Assembly: GCA_963971575.1 (NCBI GenBank)
Contig: OZ020624.1
Coordinates: forward strand, 30,826,356-30,890,355
Origin: Liopterus haemorrhoidalis
Lineage: Eukaryota; Arthropoda; Insecta; Coleoptera; Dytiscidae
Length of the DNA: 64,000 nucleotides
Direction of reading: 5' to 3'
The notes beneath the pieces are model-generated. The model did no database searches and was not told the origin of the DNA. It saw only the letters and a list, made by a program, of their open reading frames with translations. Each line of letters starts with the position of its first letter. Position 1 is the first letter of the stretch. Below are positions 44,191 through 54,517 of this stretch, one piece after another. The position numbers and the translations under genes were made by a program.

Positions 44191-47100
44191 TGACAGAGCT
44201 AGTACACAAGACAAGATTGGGAGAAGCATTAATGAGGAAAATAATATATATAAGGTTTAAATTAAATTATGTTACATGATATTTGTAATTAGGGGTAAGG
44301 AATAATTGGAAGACAATTGTAAAATGTAAATATAATTCAAAGCCTTGGGGAAAGGATAAAAAGTTCTAAATCTAAAAATTTTGTGAGTAGCAGAACATTT
44401 AAAGCGTTCTAAAAGATCTGCCAACGTTATTTAGACAGTCTTCGTGTTGTTTTTGTTAAAATTCACCCGTTTCAGTTTTCAATATTGGCTGGCAATATAA
44501 TTATACGATCAGCTGCGTTATAAATTGAAGCAGGTTGTGTTTTTAGTGTTGGTCTGGTTGTAAACTGGCTGTGTGTATGTTGCAAGTTCCATAATGTGAT
44601 ACTATACATCGATTTAATTGCTAGTTAACATTCAAACATAAATACTCATTGATTTTGCTCTCAACTCAAAACATTTTAACAACATTTAGTTTATTTTTAA
44701 AGTGGAATAGGAATTATAGGTAAAAAAATCAAAAGTCTACTACCTATTTAACATTTTCCACTGGTACTTAACCGTTGTTTAGCTTTAATAATAATATAGA
44801 CAATAGGAACAATTTCTAAAATATTTACACAGTATCAGTGCAAGATTTTTCTGCTGGCCTTAATTTTTCTATATTCATAGCAACAAGATGTTCGGTCTTT
44901 GAAAACCATTTTTACCATTCCACCCCCTTTCTTCCTTATTGCATGATCCTCTATGTTTTGTTTTCTGTTTATTTACAATTTTTTGTTATTTTATTTTGAA
45001 ACATTAAAGTTGTATGTATTCAATACACTTTTAAACAATCGCTTATTCCCTTTTCGTAGTCTTTAACTTCTAAGTTTAGTTGTTTAGCTAAATCTTCAAC
45101 ATATGTTCTTGTTTTGTGGTTCTTCATTTATTAACGGTAATTGTTGGTGGTGTAAATAATTAAAACCATTGGTTTCTACCTGTTGTCTGCGACTTTGCAA
45201 CGTGCCCCAAAGGAAAATGAAATACAACATAATTAAAAACTACAACGTTAGAATTTGAGAGTGTAGAGTAGAGCAATATCGATCATCAAAGGGTTTTCTT
45301 TTGTAACAATGGAATGAGAGAAAGTTCAGTTTTAATTTTCATAGAGAATTATTAAATAATGGTTTAAGAATTGATTGTCAAAATTTTATTTCAAATAAGG
45401 TTGTATCTTACAAAAAATAAAATAAATTATTATTGATCGGTTTTGCTGACGAGTGCTGGGATTAAGAGTAATACAATTCTATTCTATAGTTGAGAAAAAA
45501 ACAGTAGTTACTTGGCAACCACTGATACAATCGCATAATTGGCTATATAATAGATTTATAATTTTGTGATGAATAGAATTCTATTCATCACAAAATTGGG
45601 ATGACGAGACATAGAAAAAACCCTTAAGATAATATAATATGAATATATATGAAAATGTAAAAAAAAAATCCCCAACGATCTGATGAACTGGAACACGTAT
45701 ATACAGTGCCGCAACAACATAAATTGGCACCTGGTGCATAAAATTATTTATCTATTATAAAAAATGCAACGTTTCTAAACATAACATTAATCGAAGTAAC
45801 AAAGAGGGCTACTATACCGCCGTGATGATAGCTACGAGGCGTGATAGTAAATTACAACGTCTGCATTTTAACTATAACGAAAACATTGGATATAAAAAAA
45901 GATATTTTTACATAAACTAACATTAAAAAAAACAAAATTAATTTTAAAAATTCATAACGAGACACAACTAATATAAAAAGGGACAAAATAGGAACTCTAG
46001 GTCAATGAAACACAAAATGAAAAACACCTAAAAGGAAACACAAAAGGGCTAAAGAAATATTATATTACATAATTGAATAACAGAATAAATAAAAAATATA
46101 TTTTTAATGACAAAAACAATGAGATTTTTTAACAGCAAATAATAAATATTAATAATTCCAATGTAGGTATTGTAGTTATTTTATATAATTTATAATAGTT
46201 TCGTTGATTAGGTTGTTGATTTCCAGCCAAGTTTGTAACAATGTTTTCCAGTAATTTTTTGGCACTTTTTCCGCGTATGGAAAACTTTTATCTCGGTTGC
46301 AGACGCATAAGAGGTTTCGTGTGAAATAAGTAATTACGAAAGTAAAAACGAAAAAAAAACTTTATAATTGGAAAAGTACCAACCAGAGAATTTAAAAATT
46401 TTTAACACACTTCTCTTTTCTGTTTTTCATTCAGTTTATTCGTTTTCATTTAAAAAACTGCATTTACTATAAACAAAAAGTACGGAAGTATATCATTATT
46501 TATAGAAAATCATATCTAGTAAACCATTTGTTACTGTTACATATTCACTATCGTTGATCCTAATGGCTCGTCTTATCTATTTCTAGGTGATGTAACATCC
46601 ATCTAGCGGTCATTCCCCGAGTTTCTTCATTAATTATAACTCCTTCCCTATATAATCATATCGTCCATCATTCCGGAATCCAATACAAGGATATTTAATG
46701 CGTATTGTTATTAATGAAAGGACCATAGATCCCTTCAGAAAATCCTACAGGGTTGTAGCACAAAGAAGTCCTGAAATAAGAGGCAATGGGGAATTATTCT
46801 ACCTCATTAACATAAGGTAAAATTGCCTATTAATAGCTGCGTTCCCGGATACAGTACCTGATAGATTACACGAGAAATTTTGTACGAGATCTGTCTGGAA
46901 AGAATGCAAGCTGTAGATATCTTCCTACCTGATTGTGCTATTGTGATTAACAGGCTTTCACCATGTAGAAGAGACCTTTATGAGTGCTCCTATCAAGTGC
47001 TATGGCCCTACAAATCTTCAGTCAACAATGGTACTCCTTTGAGTAAGTATTAAAAATTGTAAGTGTCGCATTTCACCATAAACGAATGTCTCGAGTAAAG

Positions 47101-47224
47101 AGTCTTTTTGCCAAAAGCTAGGCCATTTTTGTTCTGAAATCATTGGTACAATTCATAAAGTTTTGGATGAGGATTCTATGATAGATAGATATTTTATTAT
47201 CCATACCATTTCTGGATTGGAATT
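44191..47224. other. Long region without recognised genes
   Basis: AT-rich, with no transposon remnants that I can name. It contains one exact 38-bp palindrome (45560-45597). Stretches at 45820-45870 and 46860-47040 are slightly less AT-rich but show no open frame of note. Confidence 0.45.
45560..45597. repeat. Perfect 38-bp palindrome centred on GAATTC
   Basis: The left half aattttgtgatgaatagaa is followed directly by its reverse complement with no spacer. The flanks are ordinary AT-rich sequence. Confidence 0.95.
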
Positions 47225-47455
47225 TACAAAAATCTTTACGTTCGTATTTTTAATTGACCAGTTCGTAATTCTTAAATTGAAGGAATCTATGAGTACTACA
47301 CAAATTAAAGAATGGTTTAGACGATTCAAAAGTTGTCGTACTTCAGTACTTCAGTGGAAAATGACTTTCAATCTGGTAGGCCTGTAGAATGTAGAAGTGG
47401 TGCGATTGCAATTAATAAAAATCGTTGTTTGATTATGCAAGAGATTTTTCGATAC
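47225..47455 (+). pseudogene. mariner transposase N-terminal fragment
   Basis: The frame reads LKLKESMSTTQIKEWFRRFK, then after a shift ENDFQSGRPVECRSGA. This is the first HTH plus the Gly-Arg-Pro hinge of a mariner transposase. It is joined directly to LINE sequence at ~47445, so only the N-terminus survives. Confidence 0.75.
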
Positions 47456-47574
47456 AAATACAGGTGAATTAGAGTCAACGAGAAGATTAATAGCAACTGG
47501 AGTTCCGCAGGGATCAATTCTAAGCCCCATTTTGTTTTGTGTGTATATTAATAACATCAAAACTAAAAAACATT

Positions 47575-47738
47575 TTAATTATAAAAATCGAAGTTACAAA
47601 TTAAGCTTACGTTTATGTGGTGTACCCATCGCTGATAGGACATGTATTATATTGCTTTATAGCACACCAATTGTACAAATCTGTATATATTTATATCTAA
47701 AATGTTGTATATTTTGAGCAATAAATTATTGTTATTAT
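47575..47738 (+). mobile_element. Short LINE 3'-tail insertion
   Basis: RT segment 2 runs uninterrupted where segment 1 contains about 164 extra bases. These end in tattttgagcaataaattat, then tgttattatt, a typical 3' UTR plus tandem tail of a LINE. It is probably a strongly 5'-truncated insertion. I could not define the target duplication. Confidence 0.55.
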
Positions 47739-48650
47739 TTTCTGACGACACTGCTATATTTTCGCATTTATGGCGAACTGGCATTATAATCAACAGACTA
47801 TACAAGCTCTGTCAAAACTGGTGAGATTCATGTCAAAATGTAAGATAAAGACTAATGAAACAAAAACAATTCATACTATTCACCAATCGAATACTGATTA
47901 TGAAAAAAAATATTAGCTTCAAAAGTACCAATATCGAGTTCTCTTAGAAAATCAAATATCTAGGACTGCAAGAGATTTTTCGATACCAATACAGGTGAAT
48001 CAGAATTAACAAGAAGGCAACAGCTGGAGTTTCACAGGGATCAATTATAGACCCCATTCTGTTTTGTATGATTATTAATGACATACCAAAGCTAAAAAAT
48101 GTCAGTTACTCGTTATTTGCTGACTATTTGCGCTATTTGTGATACTGCTTTATTTATGCTATTTATGATACTGCTATATTTACACCTTCATGGAAACGGG
48201 CATTATAATCAACAGACTACGACAAGCTCTATCAAAACTGATGAAAATTATATTAAAATGGAATATAAAAATTAATTAAATAAAAACAGAATCCATACTC
48301 TTCAACAAACGAAGACCGATTATGCATAAAAATATTAGCATCAAAGATTTCAATATCGAGTGGTCTTGACACCAAAACTGAAAAACGTCAGTTACTTGTT
48401 ATTTGCTACCTATTTACGTTACTTATGATACTGTTATATTAACGCATTCATGAAGAACGGGTATTATAATCAACAGACTATAACAAGCACCATCAAAACT
48501 AGTGAGATTCATGTCAAAATGGAAGATACAAATTAATGTAACAAAAACAGAAACCATATTCTTTACCAAACGGAGACCAATATAAACATTAGCATCCCAG
48601 GTTCCAATATCAGGTCTCAGAAAATTAAATATTTAGGACTGCATCTAGAT

Positions 48651-48959
48651 CAGTGCTTCTTAAGGTGGTGGGCGCGGCCCCCTAGGGGGTCGTGGTGTTA
48701 CCCCAAGGGGGCCGCGAAGAGTCGTAAATATAACGCTTAATTATTTTATTACTTAAAAAGGATGAGTAGCTTTAACTTTAATGCTACATAAATATTATTC
48801 TTCATTACACACAGATTATTGAATGATCTAAGCGTAAAAAACTATATGTATGTATATATTTTAAGTAATCTTGGTTCCAAAAACAAAAATTAGGGGGGGC
48901 GTGGGTTATTGATTTGAGTTGCAGGGGAGCCGCGACATCAAAAAGTTTAAGAAGGACTG
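48651..48959. mobile_element. 309-bp hAT-like MITE inside the LINE
   Basis: The ends cagtgcttcttaa and ttaagaaggactg are inverted. The 8-bp direct repeat atctagat flanks it (48643-48650, 48960-48967). Excision of the element and one repeat joins GLHLD to SKLNYTQH in the LINE frame. The interior contains a C/G-rich block (ggggtcgtggtgtt...) and no ORF. Confidence 0.94.
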
Positions 48960-49344
48960 ATCTAGATAGTAAGTTAAATTATACCCAGCACTGTAACCGC
49001 ACATATCTGGCAGCACCGTCCAAAATGAGCACACTGTTACCCATATTGAATAAAAGTCCACGACTGACCGTAAAAAATAAGATATTTCTATACAAAACTG
49101 TAATTCAACGTTCTTTAATTTATGCATGTCCAATTTGGAGCAACAACTGTACCACAAATTACAAAAAAAAATAGAGACAATACAGAACAAGTGCCTAAAA
49201 ATTGTTGGAAACTACACCAGGCAACGTTTCAGAAATGCAGCAAGGCTACGTACAGGAAACTTTTACTGCATGATAATATAAACATAACTTTGATTCCTTC
49301 CAAACAACAAATATTAGTCAAAATTTCAATAGCAAGAACAATAT

Positions 49345-49485
49345 AGCACACGCGTACAGTAATGTACGCGTACACGCATACACGTATACACGCAAACACG
49401 CATACATGCGTAAATGCGTACACACAGACATTCCTATACGCTTACGCGCGTACACGCATACACGCGTACGTAGTTACGTACGTAC
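49345..49485. repeat. Alternating purine-pyrimidine (CGTACA-type) tract
   Basis: Imperfect hexamers such as gcgtac and acacgcat are repeated for ~140 bp, rich in CpG although the surroundings are AT-rich. The tract follows the LINE C-terminus directly and may have grown from its 3' end. Alternating CG/TA/CA steps can adopt Z-DNA. Confidence 0.85.
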
Positions 49486-50728
49486 ATTTTGGAAAGAATA
49501 AAGGTACATTCATGTTACCACGTTAAAGCACCACATTTACGGCTTTAGTTCTGTTGCCTGCGATCTTCTATGTTTTGATCCATGTGACTTGTTACCAGAA
49601 AATTAGTATCATCTTACAAAATGTAATTTTTAGTTTTTGAAGTTGTTTCTTAACACATTTTGATAAATGAATGAATATTTCTCTCATTAATACATTTCTT
49701 TTTACAGAAGTCATTAGGGAAGATTGCTGTTGAGTTTTTCTTTTTATATATTTTTTTCCTTTTCCACTAATTAACGCAAGCGAATGAAAAGATATTATTT
49801 AAAGTGAATAAGTGACAGTAATTATATCTTGTGTCTTCTAAAAACTTCGTTTAGCTTTATAATTAAATTTCTGTTTATGTGTGGAACTGTTAAATTATTT
49901 TTTTAAATGAGACTTGTTACTGACAGAAAAATTTATGAAATATTTTTATGCTGTTAATGTTAGAAACTTACATTTCAATTTTGAAATATGCTCATCTCAT
50001 AGTCAAAAGACACCATTCCTTTTCAGCTGTCGAATGGCTCGTGTAACGTTAACATTAAGCTCTTCCAGAGACCGATAACGATGTCCACGCATAGGTTTTT
50101 TCAGCATTGGTTAAATATAGAGACCTGTGGTTTGAATTTTTGAAATTAACACTATTTTTTACTACAGAAAAAAAAATGGTTTTAAATTTATTACATTTTT
50201 GTCTATGATTCTTTTTCCATAATTTATTTTCAATTTCTGCAATCTTCTATCTCAAATATCATAACTCGTTAAACCTAGTTGAATCCTCTTAAAACTCAGT
50301 TTATACCGTATTTATAGACACCTACATTCAACCCACATAAAACTAACTTGTAACACATTATGACACTCCAGTCAAGTATCAAATATATGAAAACCTACAC
50401 AGCAGAACCAATTCAAGTTTTTCTGATAGAGGTATGGAAATAAATTGTAGTTAAAATAGTTTCGAAAGCTATAAACAATAAAGAAATTTGTTTCAGGGCT
50501 AAAAGAATGATAATTTCTATTGTTTTCTGAGACTATAGTTGTTTTTAAGCTTCCAAGAACTCTTTTGCCTTGTCCTTTCAGTTGATTTATCATTTTCGAT
50601 GTGATCATCATCGAGTTTGAAAGCATCATTTATTATTTTAACTCTAATAAGGCTGTGCATTTATTTACAATCATTAAGAGGGTAGGGTTTCGAACAACGT
50701 AAAGATTTTAAACCAAATTTTAGTAGTA
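49486..50728. other. Unassigned AT-rich region
   Basis: No recognised gene. The minus frame near 50000-50070 (YRSLEELNVNVTRAIRQLKR) looks protein-like but is short and unplaced. Confidence 0.4.
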
Positions 50729-50730
50729 TA

Positions 50731-51039
50731 ACAGGGGTGATACTGGTGCGTTAACTACGAAACCCTGAAATGTGTAGAAATTCACATATCGATACTGGCG
50801 CAGGAACAAAGAATGCAACCCGTAATACACGGATCAGGGGCAAAACCGCAACCCGCAGCACTCGTGACCTGATTTTATCAGGTACCTGATCTGATTTTAT
50901 CAGGTACTTGATAAAATCATCGCGTTTTTCCCCTGATCCGTGTATTGTGGGTTGCGTTTTTACCCCTGCGCCAGTATTGATACTGTGAATTTTTACATAT
51001 TTCACGGTTTCGTAGTTAATGCGCCAGTACCACCCCTGT
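50731..51039. mobile_element. 309-bp foldback MITE with TA target
   Basis: The ends acaggggtg(g/a)tactgg face each other, and the arms are complementary over most of the element (ttaactacgaaacc, caatactggcgcagg, acacggatcagggg). TA borders both ends. A GC-rich core contains several copies of tttatcaggtac. It is non-coding. A scrap of the same family (cgccagtattggg) is at 54500. Confidence 0.88.
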
Positions 51040-51484
51040 TAAACTATTAATATTTTCAGAATCAGTTTAATTTTTTTTTTTTTTATTTGAATACAAAGAT
51101 TTACCCCGGTCTGTCATAATTTTGAAAATTTGTTTTATTTTTAATTTTCACTCTTATAATTTTTTAAACTTTATCTAACTTCTCATCACCATCACTTAGT
51201 AAATAAATAACAATTGCAAATTCCAACATTGATCTGACTTGATTGATGGATTGTACTGTTATATTTAAAATAAGTTCTTGTTTGTAAAAATTTATTAATA
51301 TTTATGCCAATTCTGCCACAATTAAACCACTTTATGAAAATCATCTACAAATACACAGACGAGTTACTGAGTTGAGTTGGCTACATTATGGTTTTAACAC
51401 TTTACGAGAACAGGATGAAAATTTGTTATGTTGATGTATAAGATCCCTCTCGCGAGCCATAAAATAGATATCATAATCTTTCCG
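51040..51484. other. Unassigned AT-rich spacer
   Basis: No gene or repeat is recognised. Confidence 0.5.
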
Positions 51485-52317
51485 GCTCGTAGGACCATTT
51501 TTAACTTCTTTGTAGTCGGGAAACCACGATGAACCTATTTTTTGGACTGCTCTTTGGTCGCTGGCGTATTATTATCGACTTATGTCCCGTCCCTTCTGCA
51601 TTTCTCTTCAGATCTGCATATTTCTGACAGTTAAGCTGACTGACATATAGTTTAAGAGGGATTTTCCTTTACAGTTGCTCCTTCGACCATACCTTCCACG
51701 ATTATTTTCAACAAACCCTCCTGTCGCAAAATATGCACCAAGCTAGCTTGTCTTTTATTTATATTTCGAAGCAGAAATCTCCTTGCTTCAGCTCTTTGAA
51801 ATGTCTCTTTGTTCGAGACTTTGTCAACCCATTCACTTTTAACATGCGTCGATAACACCAGATCTTGAAGGCTTCCAGTCTTCCAATCTCCTTCCAAATC
51901 TTGTTCTATTATCAAGATAAATTGATATTTTCTTTCATTAATAAATTGACCAATGTTGACCACTTCACACGTATCACTAAATTGAAGGCCAAATTTCTTT
52001 GTCAATAACTTGAATCGTGTAATACCCGCTTTAGTCTTGTATACGAATCTTTCGAAAGGTGTTTCATTTTCCGTTAAATGGAATTTTAAGCCAAATGCGT
52101 GTAAGATATATGTGTTGTATCTCATATCAATAATTTGATGAATTAAATGGGGTTGATAACCCATAATCACATATATTAATATACGATCTAATAAGATCCA
52201 GGCCCCTATATTGTTTGTCTTATAGTTCCATAGTCTTAAACGAGTTATTATCTTTGAGAATCTAATAAGTGTGCGACAGAAGGGAGAAGTGACAACCTCT
52301 AGTGATTTCGTTGTCAA
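51485..52317 (-). pseudogene. 221-codon frame ending in an RTE-like LINE C-terminus
   Basis: This is the longest open frame in the window (52317-51652). The last third matches the C-terminus of RTE-like endonuclease-RT proteins: WVDKVSNKETFQRAEARRFL, NKRQASLVHILRQEGLLKII and VEGMVEGATVK. After a shift, YVSQLNCQKYADLKRNAE continues to ~51560. The first ~150 residues (for example YNTYILHAFGLKFHLTENET and KKFGLQFSDTCEVVNIGQFI) I do not recognise. They may be a divergent LINE region, a fused segment or part of another gene. Without a domain hit I call it a transposon-related pseudogene. Confidence 0.6.
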
Positions 52318-52934
52318 GCAGAGACTGCCATGTCCTCATCTCAAAATGATATAATTCGATTAGTAGAAGACTATGGAGGCAACACTAAAAGCTAAGAGAG
52401 AACTCGATGTCTATATGCTTTGTCTTTAATGAGAACGTCGTGTTTCTTAAGTGCTACGGTTTTCAATTTTTTAAATAATTTAATTTTGATTTAATTGCAT
52501 CAAGGAAAGTGCAGGGAACACCAATCAAAAGACACATTAAAAAAAACATTATTATATCAATTTTTTATGTCTGCGTCAGGCTTATAAATTTTGGAAAACT
52601 CGTGAAATATTCTTGAATACTGTCAGTCGGGATATATATTTCGTATGAAAAGATACCTTAGATATAACATGATCTGGTAAAGATTCATTAAGATTTTTGG
52701 TCAGTATTTTAATTACTAAATAAAAGTATATTAAATTAAATTAAAATGAAGTAGACACTAAATAAACATCGAAAAAACTAAAACCATAAACAGAGACAAT
52801 TTTAATCATAAGTTAAAACTAGAACGTTAACTAATAGAACCAAGTGGACAAATTCAAATATGTACCTGATAACTATTTTCTTACAAGATTTTTCTCACCT
52901 TATAATTGGGACCTCGTTGGTGTGACCAAATTAA
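52318..52934. other. Unassigned region
   Basis: No gene is recognised. It is AT-rich except for ~52320-52450, which has no long frame. Confidence 0.45.
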
Positions 52935-53510
52935 TATAAATAGATGGAAATTTAGAAGCTGAAATATCGGAGCGAATAGGTAGAGTTGGTAGATTGTTTA
53001 ACAGTATAAAGATATCCTCACTAAAAAAGATATCGAAAGAAGCGAAGGTACATCTTCAAATAAGAGGCAGTACCCATATTAACATATGACTAGCAGTCAT
53101 GGACTACTATGGAAGAACTGCAAAGCAGAGTAAGAAGCTTTGAAATAAAATTCCTGTGGAAAATTAGAAGATTTGACCAAGCTAGTAACTCGACTTTTAG
53201 AGAAAATCTAAGAACGAAACCTGTGGCAAACGGTGCTATGGTGATATGGACATATAGTGAAGGGAAAATTTTACCGAATCAGGAACTCGACTTTCAGAGA
53301 AATGCTTGGCACGAAACCTTTGGAGCAAACCATTGGAAAAGGACATCTACGGTGGTATGTAAATAGGATGAATAATGACAGGGAAGCAAAAATAATCATG
53401 AAGGTGAGAACATTCAGGAGAAACTGCAGAGGACGCCCAAGGGAAAAAAGAGAGAAGAACTCAAGAAAGCGGTTGAAAAAGAAGAGAAGATTGAACGCCT
53501 AAAGCCTTGA
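52935..53510 (+). pseudogene. RTE-like LINE ORF C-terminus, broken
   Basis: AEISERIGRVGRLFNSIKIS opens the match, followed by frameshifted pieces. A clean frame (53257-53508) has RIRNSTFREMLGTKPLEQTI, LRWYVNRMNNDREAKIIMKV and RRNCRGRPREKREK, the usual end of RTE-like proteins. A ~110-bp internal duplication is visible: agtaactcgacttttagaga at 53181 and aggaactcgactttcagaga at 53281. Confidence 0.82.
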
Positions 53511-53689
53511 CGATGACACAAATATATGAGAAGAGTTATGGAAAAAATCACCAACTTTAGCAGAAACTTAAATTACAGCCTGGCACCTAACGATAACAAA
53601 GGCTAAAATAATACAAGATCAAGTAAATAAAGATTAATTTAGTGTCTTGATAGTATTTTAATTATTTCATAAAATAATATTTTATGGAT

Positions 53690-54500
53690 ATGCGGAAGAC
53701 ATGTACAAGATGAGTGCATTTTGCTCTTAGTGGAGAACAAAATTTTTTCAGGCTGCTTTGGATAGACTTAATAAAAATTCGGTGGATTCTTGCGTCATCA
53801 AATTAAAAATAAAATTGATCAATTTTAAATGTAATAGTCAATCTAAGTATCCTAATTACTTTACTGGTCCAAATTTATAATCAGAAATTAGGCAGATGCA
53901 ACTTGTATAACAGATTTCTTATTTTTGATCAACTGGCTAACATTCTTCTGCGATTTGCTTAAAACTACTTTTCTCTTGATTTTGTTATAAGAGCTTAATA
54001 ATCTGGATCAGAACCCATTACTGTGGTATCATTTGCAAAAGGTAAATGTTCTGAACTCAGAGCTACAATGTCATTTACATATAATATACATATGAGAGGT
54101 CCCAGTATACTACCCTGTGGTACTTCTCGGATCACAGATAATCACCAATTTGAATATATTGCAAGTCTACGGACAAATCCCTCAGTCACATTTACCAATA
54201 CTTTCTTTCGAATTAAATAACATTCATCTATAAATTAAAATTTAACTAAGTTAGTTGAGATGTAACTCTATACAACTTTTGGGCTCCCAAATGAACTTCC
54301 TTCCTTTATTAGATACCTACGAAATACATAGTAAAAATACGAAGTAAAAATTCATACTTTTGTTACAAGACCCTGGTAATCTGGGTCAGATCCCATTTAC
54401 TGTAGTATCATCTACAAAAACTAGCAGTTCTGAACTCAGAGCACTTTCCATAATATGATTTTCATACAATATATAGAGAAAAGGTCCCAGTACAGGCCTG
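53690..54500 (-). pseudogene. LINE RT remnant with a duplicated motif
   Basis: Minus-strand REVPQGSILGPLICILYVND (near 54110) is followed by ALSSEHLPFANDTTVMGSDP, where FAND replaces the F/YADD box. A second, more damaged copy of the same segment lies at 54350-54490 (GPFS then CSEFRT, YYSKWDLTQITR). It is Jockey/CR1-like. Confidence 0.75.
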
Positions 54501-54517
54501 CGCCAGTATTGGGATTT

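Larger units (their letters stand above)
47455..49345 (+). pseudogene. Jockey-like LINE with repeated RT segments
   Basis: The RT GVPQG-to-catalytic-box region occurs repeatedly. Segment 1 (47445-47950) has TGVPQGSILSPILFCVYINN and FSDDTAIF. Segment 2 (47958-48360) has GVSQGSI, ILFCMIINDI and DTAIFTPS. Segment 3 (48365-48650) restarts after the GVPQG turn. The frame then continues KYLGLHLD [hAT MITE] SKLNYTQHCNRTYLAAPSKM and KTVIQRSLIYACPIWSNN, a normal RT C-terminal half. Stops and frameshifts are frequent. Segments 1 and 2 both begin with tgcaagagatttttcgata. Confidence 0.85.
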
